A DNA stretch of 64,000 bases from Nocardioides albertanoniae (GCF_006716315.1 NZ_VFOV01000001.1:416501-480500); one strand, 5' to 3'; shown: positions 52,989-62,485, counted from the first letter of the stretch. A program made the numbers and translations. Notes: generated by a model from the letters alone, not told the origin.

Positions 52989-54965
52989 ATGCACGAGCGG
53001 ACTGCGAGTGATCCGTCGACGGTGAGGGACGACCTCGCCCTCACCAACCTGTTCCTGAACCCGAGGCTACGAAGACCGCCGCTGCTCAGCGCCGACCGGG
53101 CCCCGCAGGACCATCTCGAGCTCGATCCCGGCGACTGGGTCTACGTGCACAAGCACGCGCGGGCGACCCTGGTCGACGACGGTGACGGTCAGGCGGTGCG
53201 TATCGAGGGTCGCACCGACAGCAACGACACCCACATCAGCCCGGGCGGGCGTGACGGTGGGCTGCGACTGGGGATGTTGCCCGGGCGCACCTACACGTTC
53301 GCCGCCGACGTCGAGCTGGAGGCGCCGCTGCGCGGCGTGCTGCACGTGAACGCGCTCCGTATCGTCGCGGGCTGGTCGACACAGGGAGAGCCGACGTGGA
53401 ACGGAGCCCGGTCGGCTGCGGCGCAGAACGTGCCCGGCCGCACCCGGCTGGCGGTGACCTTCACGGTGCCGGTCGATGCGGACGAGGCCTGGGTGCGCCT
53501 CTTCGGCGGCGCCCGCAAGGGCGCTGTGCGGTGGTCCCGCTTCCAGCTCTCCGAGGGAGCCAACGGCCGTGCCTTCCTCGACGCCGCAGCTGCACCGCCC
53601 GACGGCCTGACCGCCCGCTGGCGCGGAGACCCCGATCGCTCGGCGTCCGAGCTGTACGTCGACCGCGACACCCTCTCTCCGGGCCTGCTCGACGAGCGGC
53701 TCGCGGTGTGGCTGCAGCTGGAAGCCTTCGAGGTCGCGGCGCGTACGGCGGGTCTCGTCGTGCCCGGTTCTGACCTGACCACGGCTCTGGGCCACGCGTC
53801 GAACGGCTCCTGGCCGAAGGTGCTCGAGGCCGGTGAGATCGCCACCGAGGAGGACCCGAAGGCGCTGGCGCCAAGGCTGCTGACGGCGGCCGCGGCCGTA
53901 CGGTTGAAGAACCACGAGCAGGTCGTCGCGGCACTGGCCCCGATCTTCGACGACCCTGCCGTCGACGCAACCGCCTGCTATGCCCTCGCGCGCGCCTACC
54001 GGCTGCTGCACCGCGCCGGCGAGACGTACGACGTCGTCGGTGCGGCCACGGCGAAGGACCCGAGGATCGACGCCGCCGGAGCCACCGAGCTGATGGCGGC
54101 GACCACCAACTACACCTCGGAGCGGGTGGCGATCAGAGCGTTCGTCGGCGCGCACCTCGATCAGATCCGACGGATGGCGCACGCCGGCCGCGCGGGCAAG
54201 ACCGGCGAGATGCCGTACGTCTTCGTCTACTGGGCGCAGGGGATGGAGGCGGCGCCGCCGATCGTCAGAGCCTGCTATGAGCGACTCCGACGGGTGCCTG
54301 GCATCGACCTGCGGCTCCTCACCGAGGCGTCGGTGCCCTACTGGGTCGATGTGCCGGGGCACATCAGGCATCGGGTCCCGACCGACAAGGCCGCGTTCGC
54401 CGACTGGCTGCGGATCGCGCTGCTGAAGGAGTACGGCGGCATCTGGGTCGACGCGACCTGCTACGTGACCGGCGACCCGTCGGTCGTCGACGAGCTTGTG
54501 GGCGACCGCCGCTTCTTCGCGTTCAGATACAACGACGCGCGGATCTCGAGCTGGTTCCTCGCTGCTCGCAACAACTCCTACATCGTGCACATGATGCATG
54601 CGGCGCTGGAGATCTACCACCGGTCGCACGACAAGGCGACCCACTACTTCTTCTTCCACGACATCTTCGAGGCCCTGGCGCAGCTCGACGACCGCTTCGG
54701 TGAGATCTGGGAGACCAAGGGACAACATCGAGACACGAGAGGTGCCCACAAGCTGCAGGGGCAGCTACGCCGCCCGGCGGGCACCGGCGCCGACCTCGCC
54801 GCGATCGACGGGTCGTTCGTGCACAAGCTGACCTACAAGCTCAAGCCGCACGAGATCACCCCGGCCACCGTCGCCGGTGCGCTGGTGAGGGGCGACTACG
54901 AGCGGCACCTGATGTCCGCGCCGGAGCAGCCGAAGCGGCGTCGGTTCGTGATCGCCCGGCGATGA
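52989..54965 (+). CDS. Capsular polysaccharide glycosyltransferase (Caps_synth type)
   Basis: 658 aa. Residues ~40-190 look like a beta-sandwich carbohydrate-binding region; ~220-370 is helical; the C-terminal third has the Caps_synth pattern (VYWAQGMEAAPPIVRACYER, FADWLRIALLKEYGGIWVD, then ATCYV) with the D near the sugar-nucleotide site. It likely transfers a sugar during capsule or teichoic-acid-like polymer assembly. ATG 52989 has AAGG ten bases upstream. Stops of this and the next gene are 12 bases apart. Confidence 0.75.
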   Translation: MHERTASDPSTVRDDLALTNLFLNPRLRRPPLLSADRAPQDHLELDPGDWVYVHKHARATLVDDGDGQAVRIEGRTDSNDTHISPGGRDGGLRLGMLPGRTYTFAADVELEAPLRGVLHVNALRIVAGWSTQGEPTWNGARSAAAQNVPGRTRLAVTFTVPVDADEAWVRLFGGARKGAVRWSRFQLSEGANGRAFLDAAAAPPDGLTARWRGDPDRSASELYVDRDTLSPGLLDERLAVWLQLEAFEVAARTAGLVVPGSDLTTALGHASNGSWPKVLEAGEIATEEDPKALAPRLLTAAAAVRLKNHEQVVAALAPIFDDPAVDATACYALARAYRLLHRAGETYDVVGAATAKDPRIDAAGATELMAATTNYTSERVAIRAFVGAHLDQIRRMAHAGRAGKTGEMPYVFVYWAQGMEAAPPIVRACYERLRRVPGIDLRLLTEASVPYWVDVPGHIRHRVPTDKAAFADWLRIALLKEYGGIWVDATCYVTGDPSVVDELVGDRRFFAFRYNDARISSWFLAARNNSYIVHMMHAALEIYHRSHDKATHYFFFHDIFEALAQLDDRFGEIWETKGQHRDTRGAHKLQGQLRRPAGTGADLAAIDGSFVHKLTYKLKPHEITPATVAGALVRGDYERHLMSAPEQPKRRRFVIARR

Positions 54966-54977
54966 CGCCGCTGGGAG

Positions 54978-57305
54978 CTACACCTGGTCGAGCGCCCGCG
55001 GCCAGCCGTGATAGCGGTCGGGTGACATCCACTCCGGGCCGTAGCGCTCCTCGAGGAGCATCTCGGGCTGCGCGGGTGCCGGGTAGTCGTTGCCCTCGAG
55101 GGTGACCGTCGTCGCGGGGAGGAGATTCTCGAGCTCCGTCGCCGGATGTACGTCGATCTGCAGCCGTGACTCGGGATCGATGATGTGGAAGCCGCTCTTG
55201 TGCGTGCGCACCTCCCAGCCCATCTCGCGCACCCGGTCGGCCAGGGGAGCCCACTCGCTGTCGTCGGCGCAGGGCACCAGCACGTCGATGTCGTCGTCGA
55301 AGGGCAGGAACTCGCCGTTGCGCACCGCGCCGAGGAGGGTGCCGAAGCCGAGCATCGGGGTGAACCCGAGACCGCGGAGGGTCACCAGCGTGCGGTCGAG
55401 CAGCTGCAGGTGAGCCGCGCGGCGGCGCTTGAGCACCTCGCCGGCCCGGAAGCCCTTGCGGGTCAGGGTCACCGGGTCGATGCCGAGGAGCGCGGTCGCC
55501 TCGTTGGTGGCCTCCTCGACCCGGTCGAGGAGCTTGCGCGTGGTGAGCACGCCGCCGAAGGAGCGCACCGACGTCGCCGCGCCGGAGACACGGCGGCGTT
55601 CGGTGGCCAGCAGGTAGCCGAGCAGCTGCAGGTCGTTGTCGGTGAGCTCGGGGCCGGAGGGCCGGGTGGGCAACAGGGCGAAGAGCAGCTGGTGCTCGCG
55701 CGAGGTGCGGCCGCGGGCGCCGTCGCGGATGTTGGCGACCAGCGCGGCGACGACCTTGTCGCGCAGGTCGGCACCCGCCTCGGCCGAGCTCAGGTCGGCC
55801 GGCTCGATCGCGATGCCGGTCAGCTCCTCGACCAGCCGCAGCGTGGTGGTGACGGCCTTGTCGGAGTCGAGGCTGCAGCGCGCGATCTCGGCGCCGTCGC
55901 CGCCGATGACCGCGACGTTGAGCCGCTGGGCCCGTACGCCGCGGTGGTCGAGCTGGTTGAGCACCCTGACCTCGTCGACCCGGACGGGTGCGTCGAAGCG
56001 GGCGATCGCCCAGGCGCCCTGCTCGCGGGTCGTACGGATCCGGCTGTTGATCGACGCGCTCTCGGCCGAACCGGCGTAGGAGCTCTGCTCGATACGCACC
56101 TTCGGGGCGTCGATGTGGATCGGGCGGGCGGCCTTGGCCAGCTGGATCCCACGCAGGTCGAGCTGGCCCGCCTGCTTGGCGGGCAGGAAGAGCCGGATCT
56201 CCTGCACCGGCTCGCTGACCCGCACCGAGAGGTGATCAGCTGCGGTGCCGCCGAAGAAGCCCAGGGACGGCAGCAGCGTCGAGACGCCCGGCACCGTGCG
56301 GCGCAGCCTGTTGGGCTCGCGCAGCTTGCGCGACTCGGCGATCTTGGCGGCCGCGTCGTGGGCAGGGTCGGCCGGGGCGGTGGCGCGCTGCAGGAACGGG
56401 CAGGCGTCGAGCAGGGGGAGCGGGTCGTAGTCGATCGGGCGGCCGTCGAATTCGAAGGTCGACTCGAGCAGCTCGCCGGTCACCTGCGGGGCCGCCGAGG
56501 CGTCGAACTGCTGCGGCGTACGGAACTTCTTGACCGAGGCGAAGTAGTCGTAGAACTTGTACTCGCCTCCGCGCGGGGTGCCGGAGGCGAGCCAGGCGTT
56601 GGGGATGCCGTAGGCGTCGGCGACGATCAGGCCGTGCAGCGAGGAGGTGATGATCTTGCGGCAGGAGAGCAGGTCGCGGATCACGCCCTCGATGTCGGTG
56701 CGCGCGAAGTCGATCAGCTTGATGTCGGGTCCGTACGTCGCGCGCGCCCAACGGCGCTCGCTCCAGCGCACGACGAAGCCGTACTCGTGGGTCTGCTCGA
56801 CCTCCGGGCGGTAGACCAGCGGGGCGAGCAGCGCGGCGTCGCCGTAGACCTCGGGCACCGCGAGACCGAAGCCGTGGTCGGCGGAGAGCTTGGAGCGGGT
56901 GAGCGGGCCGCGCACCGCGGTGATCCGCATCTTGCGGCTCAGGTCGCGCACGCCCTCGGAGCCGTAGGTGCCGGTGCCCCAGGCGATCGAGGTGTCGGTG
57001 CACTCGTTGAGGATCGAGCCGATCACCGTGTAGTGCGGCTGCGAGCGGTCGGCGAGGGTGACCTCGCGGCCGGTCAGCTTGGCGACGATCCACGGCGAGA
57101 GCAGGTCGCCGAAGTTGGGGGTGTAGGTGAAGTAGTGGACGGGCACGCGACCCTCGACCTCGAGCACGTCGTCGGCCACCCGGTAGCCGTCGAGCACGTC
57201 GGAGGTCATCAGACCGGTGTTCGTCGAGCGCGCACCTTTGCGAGAGCGCAACCAGCTGCGACGCGTCGAACCTACAGAAGCCACCACTACCAACTCTCTG
57301 ATCAT
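54978..57305 (-). CDS. Pyruvyltransferase-LicD fusion protein
   Basis: 775 aa. N-terminus is a polysaccharide pyruvyltransferase domain (NFGDLLSPWIVAKLTG, AVRGPLTRSKL, EVYGDAALLAPLVY, TSSLHGLIVADAYGIP). A beta-sandwich region follows (~330-470), then a C-terminal LicD domain (GFGTLLGAVRNGEFLPFDDD, IDVLVP) that in relatives adds phosphocholine or a sugar phosphate to surface polymer. ATG 57305 is used; ATG 57209 is a shorter option. Closely parallels the pyruvyl domain of the protein at 50582. Confidence 0.75.
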   Translation of the reverse strand: MIRELVVVASVGSTRRSWLRSRKGARSTNTGLMTSDVLDGYRVADDVLEVEGRVPVHYFTYTPNFGDLLSPWIVAKLTGREVTLADRSQPHYTVIGSILNECTDTSIAWGTGTYGSEGVRDLSRKMRITAVRGPLTRSKLSADHGFGLAVPEVYGDAALLAPLVYRPEVEQTHEYGFVVRWSERRWARATYGPDIKLIDFARTDIEGVIRDLLSCRKIITSSLHGLIVADAYGIPNAWLASGTPRGGEYKFYDYFASVKKFRTPQQFDASAAPQVTGELLESTFEFDGRPIDYDPLPLLDACPFLQRATAPADPAHDAAAKIAESRKLREPNRLRRTVPGVSTLLPSLGFFGGTAADHLSVRVSEPVQEIRLFLPAKQAGQLDLRGIQLAKAARPIHIDAPKVRIEQSSYAGSAESASINSRIRTTREQGAWAIARFDAPVRVDEVRVLNQLDHRGVRAQRLNVAVIGGDGAEIARCSLDSDKAVTTTLRLVEELTGIAIEPADLSSAEAGADLRDKVVAALVANIRDGARGRTSREHQLLFALLPTRPSGPELTDNDLQLLGYLLATERRRVSGAATSVRSFGGVLTTRKLLDRVEEATNEATALLGIDPVTLTRKGFRAGEVLKRRRAAHLQLLDRTLVTLRGLGFTPMLGFGTLLGAVRNGEFLPFDDDIDVLVPCADDSEWAPLADRVREMGWEVRTHKSGFHIIDPESRLQIDVHPATELENLLPATTVTLEGNDYPAPAQPEMLLEERYGPEWMSPDRYHGWPRALDQV

Positions 57306-57448
57306 TCCCGAGCCGTGCGGCGAGCCATTCGCTGACGGAGAAACCCCTCGGGAGAAACAAGCCGTGGGGGGTAAGTCTGGGCGGGATCGTAGCAGCGGTC
57401 GCGCGGAATCAGGGCAACGTCGCCGCTGACCCGTGAGCGCTGGTGGGG

Positions 57449-58546
57449 TCAGGCCCGGAGGGCGTACGCGTCGATGCCGGTGAGGTCGAGACCGGGCACG
57501 TCGAGGGCGGTGCCGTCGGCGTTGCGGGGCACCGGCCCGTGCTCGGCGATCCAGGTGGCGACGTGGGCGGCCTGGTCGTGGAGGTCGTGCTCGACGAGCC
57601 ACCCGATGAGCCGCTGGCCCGGGGGGAGGCTGGTGTCGGCGAGGGTGCGCTCGGACCAGATGTCGCGGACCATCTCCACGAGCAGGTCCCACCACTCGGC
57701 GTCGCCCTCGGGGATCGCGGCGAAGTAGCGGCGCATGTCGCCGGGGAGGGTCTTGTCGAGGAAGATCTCGAGCACCTCGGGGTTGCCGCCGTCGGCGACG
57801 TACTTCCGCACGGTCTCCAGCGACATCCTCTTGGTCAGGTGGCGGTCGCGCAGGTCGGCGACGGTGGAGCGCTGCTGGGTGATCGAGGTGCCGTCGGTGC
57901 GGATGCGCCAGTGGTAGACGATGTCGGGGATGACGTCGAACGCCTCCGCGGCGAGATATGCCTGCGTGAGCGTCGGCTGGTCCTCGTAGCGGAGGCCCTC
58001 GGGCCAGGAGAGCCCCGCAGAGTCCCAGAACGTACGCCGATAGACCTTGTTCCACGCGAAGACGTCGCCCAGGATGCGGGCGTCGTCGTCGGCGGTGGCG
58101 CCCAGGCGAGCCGGGTTGTGGAAGTTGCGCATCCAGACGGGCTCGTTGAGCTCGCCGTCCTCCCACCGCAGCACCGAACCGGTCACGAAGTCGGAGCCGG
58201 TCTTCTCCAAGGTGCGGACCATGGTGGCGTAGGCGGTGCGCGGCACGATGTCGTCGGAGTCGGCGAAGGTGATGTAGTCGGCGCCGACCAGGTGGTGCAG
58301 GCCGGTGTTGCGGGCCGCGCCGAGGCCGTGGTTGGCGGTGCGTCGCACGCTCACGCGCGGGTCGCGGTCGGCGTACTCCTCGGCGATCACGCCGGTCATG
58401 TCGGTCGAGCCGTCGTCGACGATGACCACGTGCAGATTCTTGTAGGTCTGCCCGAGGATGCTGTCGAGCGCGGCGGGTAGCAGCGGCGCGATGTTGTAGG
58501 CGGGGACGATCACACCCAGCATCGGCCGGCTGCGCCTCAGTCGCAT
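57449..58546 (-). CDS. Glycosyltransferase family 2
   Basis: 365 aa. GT-A fold with LGVIVPAYNIAPLLPAALDS, VVIVDDGSTD, GLGAARNTGL and TFADSDDIV (metal-binding D-x-D). It is highly similar to the N-terminal half of the protein encoded just upstream. ATG 58546 overlaps the upstream stop by ten bases; ATG 58522 is an alternative. Likely extends or links a surface glycopolymer; donor and acceptor unknown. Confidence 0.88.
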   Translation of the reverse strand: MRLRRSRPMLGVIVPAYNIAPLLPAALDSILGQTYKNLHVVIVDDGSTDMTGVIAEEYADRDPRVSVRRTANHGLGAARNTGLHHLVGADYITFADSDDIVPRTAYATMVRTLEKTGSDFVTGSVLRWEDGELNEPVWMRNFHNPARLGATADDDARILGDVFAWNKVYRRTFWDSAGLSWPEGLRYEDQPTLTQAYLAAEAFDVIPDIVYHWRIRTDGTSITQQRSTVADLRDRHLTKRMSLETVRKYVADGGNPEVLEIFLDKTLPGDMRRYFAAIPEGDAEWWDLLVEMVRDIWSERTLADTSLPPGQRLIGWLVEHDLHDQAAHVATWIAEHGPVPRNADGTALDVPGLDLTGIDAYALRA

Positions 58547-61500
58547 GCCTCTGCCGCGGTGCCCGCGGCGGGAGACGGAGCCGCGGTGCCCGCGGCGGGA
58601 GACGGAGCCGCGGGGACCGCGGCCGGCGAGGGTGCTGCGGACAGGAGCGCGTCGACGGCGCGGACCGAGGCCGACCCGTCGTCCCACGGGGCGAACTTCT
58701 CCCGGAAGGCCGCGCGGGCATCGGCGTAGGCCGCATCGGCCTCCGGGCCGCCCGCGAGGTGGGCGATGAGGGTCTCGTTGTCGTCGAACAGCGGGCCCGG
58801 AGCGGTGTCGACGAAGTCGAAGTAGAAGCCGCGGGAGGCCTCGTATTCCTCCAGGTCGGGCACCAGGAACAGCTGAGGCCGGTCGAGGATCGCGAAGTCG
58901 AACATCACCGAGGAGTAGTCGGTCACCAGCACGTCTGCGGCCAGGAACAGGTCGTTGATGTCGGGGTAGAGCGTGACGTCGCGGATCCGGCCGGCGAGCT
59001 CGGGGGCGACCGAGGCGCCGGTGGAGGTGTTCACGTGGCCGCGCACGAGCACGGTGACGTCGGGCAGCGCCGCGACGACCTTCTCCGGGTCGAGGTAGAG
59101 CACCTTGGAGAAGCTGTCGCGCCAGGTCGGGGTGTAGAGCACGACCCGCTGGTCGTCGGGGATATCGAGGCGCTTGCGGATGGCCGCCCTCACCTGGTCG
59201 CGGTCGCCGGCGGCGAGCACGTCGTTGCGCGGGTAGCCCGACTCCAGCACCTCGCCCTCGAACCCGAAGGCACGCGGCAGGATCTCGGAGCAGTAGGGGC
59301 TCGGGCTGATCAGCCGGTCCCATGCCTTCGCCTCGGCGTCCATCGTCTTCATGTAGAGCACCGAGAGCCCGCCCTGGGGGTCGGTGATGTCCTTGGCGAT
59401 GCGCTTGAGCGGGGTGCCGTGCCAGGTCTGGACGTACGCCTGGCCCTCGGCCTTCTCGAAGAAGAACGGCCAGTTGTCGTTGGTGACCAGATAGGCCGCC
59501 CGGGCCAGCAGCTCGTACCACTCCGGCGAGAAGCGGACGACCGAGCGGATCCCGTCGGGCACCAGCACGGAGCGGTCGTTGATGCTGAAGACCGGCTCCG
59601 GCCCCTCACCGGCGCGGTGGCGGGCGAGCAGCTCGCGGGCCATCGCCGCGGGGGAGTCACCGGCCATCTTGCCCTTGAACGTCTCCAGCAGAGCGACCGG
59701 CAGGCGCGGCTCGTGGCGCTGCTCGAGGTAGCGCTCGCGCAGCAGCTGCTGGGTGCGCCCGGGGCGTACGTCGACGGGCAGCGCGTGCGAGATGACGATG
59801 AGGCTCCACGAGTTGCTGACGCCGATGCGCACCGAGGCGCCGTCGATGTCGATGTCGATCGGGCCGTGCGCACGCAGCGAGGTGGAGACCTTCACGTGGG
59901 CGAACGGGCGCACCTCGCCGAGCTCGTCGATGAGGCGCAGCTCGTAGCGGCCGGTGGGCAGCGCGGTGCGGCCGAGCTGCCAGGCGTCGCGAGCGACCGG
60001 CACCTCGATCTCGAACTCGCCGGCCGGGAGCACGTCGCTCGCGACGGCGTCGGCACGCTCGGAGGAGAGCTGCAGACGGTGGCCGGCCGCGCCGAGGCTG
60101 ACCCCGCGCAGCACCAGCCGCTCCTCGGTGGCGTCGATCGCGCTGATGTGCACCGACGGCTGCCGGTTGGTCACCCGCACGGTGTTGCCGCCGCTGCGTA
60201 CGACGTAGGCACGGCCGGCGTCGGTGCCGGCGTCCGCACCGAGCACGTTGGGCTCCTCCGACCAGCGGACCGGCACATAGCTGCCGGAGGTCAGCTTGAC
60301 CTCGAGCTCGCGCGAGCGGCGTGGGTTGAGCAGCACGGTCACGGCGCCGTCGGTGCCGCGGCGGACCACCTTGCCGAAGTCGGGGTTGAGGATCGGGTTG
60401 CGCTCGGGCCCGACGACGGTGAGCTCGACGGTGCCGTCGGCTGCGACGCTGTGGCCGGCGGTGCGGGCCCAGTCGTCCTGGACGTGCACCCGGAAGCCGT
60501 TGGCACCGTTGCCGCCGAGCCGGACCAGACGGTCGGCCAGCATGTGGGCCTCCCGGAAGCCGGCAGGGCCGGACGGCACCTGGCCGGTGATGCCCGAGAC
60601 GCGGGTGAAGTCACCCTGGGTGTGCTCGAAGTCGAGCACGAGGTCGTGCTGGCCCGCCGGGGTCACCTCGGCGAGCTTCAGGGCGTCGATGCGGGCCTCG
60701 AAGCCGGCGTTCGCGCGGTCTTCGTAGGCGCGGTTGGCGATCTCGTCGAGCCACGGGTCGGTGAACCGGGTGACCGGCACCTCCAGGTCGACGCCGTCGC
60801 CGCGCACGTGCAGACGCAGCTCGTGGGGGGCGTAGTCGTCGGTGAGGTTCTGCAGGAAGGCCGAGCCACGCAGCACCAGCTCGGTGTCGTGCCAGGCGGC
60901 CGAGGTCAGCTGCACGCGGGGGAGCAGGTCGACCTCCTCCACCCGCAGCGTGTCGGGCGGGAGGGTGCCGCGCGGGTCGAGACCCTCGGGGAGCACGAAG
61001 ACGGGGCGACCGTCGACGACCCCGATCGGGCGGCCCGACTGGAACCGCTGGAACCAGCCGCGCAGGTCGTTGACCAGGTCGAAGTCGTCGTGGCTCAGCG
61101 CCCAGGAGACGACCCGGTTGCGGAACTGGAGACGCGACCAGATCTCGCTGGGGATCTCGTCACGGAGCACCGCCAGCCGCTCGCGTACGGCGGTGGCGTA
61201 CTCAGCGCTGCCGGCACCGATCGCCGCCTCGACGTAGTTGGGGAAGTCGTAGTCGAGCAGCTTCACGAACCAGGTGTTGCGCACCTCGGTCGGGGCGTCC
61301 TGCACGAGCTCGGCGCAGCGGTCCTGGCTCAGGATGCGGTCGGCGAGGTCCTGCAGGGTCGCCTTCTGCTGGGTGATGGACGTGCCGTCGTCACGCGTAC
61401 GCCACAGGTAGACGCACTGGTCGAGGATGTCGAAGGTGGCGTCGAGGTAGGCGCGGGTGATCGGCACCTGGTCCTCGTAGCGCACGCCCTCGCTGAAGAG

Positions 61501-62151
61501 CAGCCCGTGCTCGTCGACGAAGCTGGTGCGGAAGACCTTGTTCCACGAGGTGATGTCGAGCAGCGCCAGCGGCTCGTCCTCGATCCGCAGGCGGGTGCGG
61601 GTCACCCGGGTCAGCTTCTTGACCCAGTTGGGGCGGGCCGCCCGGCCCTGCTCGCCGCGCTCGAAGGCGGCGGTGACGAAGTCGGAGCCGGTCCGCTCGA
61701 GCAGACCGACCATGGCCTCGTAGGAGCCCGGAAGGATGATGTCGTCGGAGTCGGCGAACGCGACGTACTCACCGCGGATGTGCTCCAGGCCGGTGTTGCG
61801 GGCCGCGCCCAGGCCGCCGTTCTCCTTGGTGACGATCCTGACCCGCGGGTCGCGCCTCGCGATCTGGCGTACGACGTCGGCGGAGCCGTCGGGAGAGCCG
61901 TCGTCGACGACGATGACCTCGAGTGCGTGCAGCGACTGGGTCAGGATGCTGTCGAGCGCCGCCCCGACCCACTGCTCGACGTTGTAGATCGGCATGACCA
62001 CGCTGAGGATCGGCTTCGGGCCGAGCCCGACGACATATCTCGCACGGCGTGCTTCACGGCGGGCCGCCCGAGCCACGCGCCGGGAGTCGACGTTCATCGT
62101 GCGGTCGATCGCGTCGGCGACGCGATGCGCCGCACGGCGGCGTGGGCTCAT
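58537..62151 (-). CDS. GT2 / CDP-glycerol glycerophosphotransferase (TagF-like) fusion
   Basis: 1204 aa. Residues ~50-350 are a GT2 domain (LSVVMPIYNVEQWVGAALDS, VIVVDDGSPDGS, YVAFADSDDI). A long beta-rich middle (~430-800) follows. The C-terminal ~380 residues are a TagF-type polymerase (VQTWHGTPLKRI, SPSPYCSEIL, LYTPTWRDSFSKVLYLD, LVTDYSSVMFDF), which polymerizes glycerol or ribitol phosphate. The protein ends in a PSPAAGTAA repeat tail. ATG 62151; GTG 62187 with a TAGACT box (62206-62211) is an alternative. The core enzyme of a teichoic-acid-like pathway. Confidence 0.85.
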   Translation of the reverse strand: MSPRRRAAHRVADAIDRTMNVDSRRVARAARREARRARYVVGLGPKPILSVVMPIYNVEQWVGAALDSILTQSLHALEVIVVDDGSPDGSADVVRQIARRDPRVRIVTKENGGLGAARNTGLEHIRGEYVAFADSDDIILPGSYEAMVGLLERTGSDFVTAAFERGEQGRAARPNWVKKLTRVTRTRLRIEDEPLALLDITSWNKVFRTSFVDEHGLLFSEGVRYEDQVPITRAYLDATFDILDQCVYLWRTRDDGTSITQQKATLQDLADRILSQDRCAELVQDAPTEVRNTWFVKLLDYDFPNYVEAAIGAGSAEYATAVRERLAVLRDEIPSEIWSRLQFRNRVVSWALSHDDFDLVNDLRGWFQRFQSGRPIGVVDGRPVFVLPEGLDPRGTLPPDTLRVEEVDLLPRVQLTSAAWHDTELVLRGSAFLQNLTDDYAPHELRLHVRGDGVDLEVPVTRFTDPWLDEIANRAYEDRANAGFEARIDALKLAEVTPAGQHDLVLDFEHTQGDFTRVSGITGQVPSGPAGFREAHMLADRLVRLGGNGANGFRVHVQDDWARTAGHSVAADGTVELTVVGPERNPILNPDFGKVVRRGTDGAVTVLLNPRRSRELEVKLTSGSYVPVRWSEEPNVLGADAGTDAGRAYVVRSGGNTVRVTNRQPSVHISAIDATEERLVLRGVSLGAAGHRLQLSSERADAVASDVLPAGEFEIEVPVARDAWQLGRTALPTGRYELRLIDELGEVRPFAHVKVSTSLRAHGPIDIDIDGASVRIGVSNSWSLIVISHALPVDVRPGRTQQLLRERYLEQRHEPRLPVALLETFKGKMAGDSPAAMARELLARHRAGEGPEPVFSINDRSVLVPDGIRSVVRFSPEWYELLARAAYLVTNDNWPFFFEKAEGQAYVQTWHGTPLKRIAKDITDPQGGLSVLYMKTMDAEAKAWDRLISPSPYCSEILPRAFGFEGEVLESGYPRNDVLAAGDRDQVRAAIRKRLDIPDDQRVVLYTPTWRDSFSKVLYLDPEKVVAALPDVTVLVRGHVNTSTGASVAPELAGRIRDVTLYPDINDLFLAADVLVTDYSSVMFDFAILDRPQLFLVPDLEEYEASRGFYFDFVDTAPGPLFDDNETLIAHLAGGPEADAAYADARAAFREKFAPWDDGSASVRAVDALLSAAPSPAAVPAAPSPAAGTAAPSPAAGTAAEACD
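58553..58633. repeat. 27-bp tandem repeat in the 3' end of the TagF-like gene
   Basis: Two identical 27-bp units (58553-58579, 58580-58606) and a degenerate third (58607-58633) encode an in-frame, nine-residue PSPAAGTAA-type repeat at the C-terminus. Copy-number change would alter tail length without frameshift. Confidence 0.85.
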
Positions 62152-62485
62152 GGCTGACAAAGGGGCGGACCTTCCGGAGGGGGACACAAAAGAAGTCGGC
62201 TGTCGAGTCTAGGCGTTCAACTCTCGTTCACCGGAATCAGAGGGGGCAGTCGCCGAGTCGTCGGATCCGTGGAGATTCCGGCGCGATGCCGCGGCCGGTA
62301 TGGCGGCCAGCGGCGTTGCGTGACGGGTGCCACATGGACGGAATGTTTCGGAAGAGTGTCGTGCGGCGTACCGTTTGTGATGGCTCGGTCACGGTGGTCG
62401 AGCACGCAGGCACAACGTCTGGTACCCACCCCGGCTTCCTCACCTGAGGGAGTGGTCGGAGGGACTGGAACGAAAGGTCTACCTC
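62152..62485. other. Intergenic region between divergent glycan and panC operons
   Basis: No gene found. Minus strand: TAGACT (62206-62211), a candidate -10 for the TagF-like gene. Plus strand: TACCGT (62369-62374) is a candidate -10 for the DUF2520 gene, giving a ~105-nt leader with a possible CCAC/GTGG plus CCTC/GAGG hairpin near 62431-62456. The region is less GC-rich than the genes around it. Confidence 0.35.

Noticed and set aside
52609..52994. Short minus-strand open frames between the divergent glycan genes
   Set aside because: No ribosome site, no recognisable domain, and they overlap the predicted promoter and leader of the plus-strand gene.
58759..62157. 1132-codon plus-strand open frame opposite the TagF-like gene
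   Set aside because: The minus-strand protein has full GT2 and TagF motifs; the plus-strand translation is low-complexity Val/Gly/Asp-rich.
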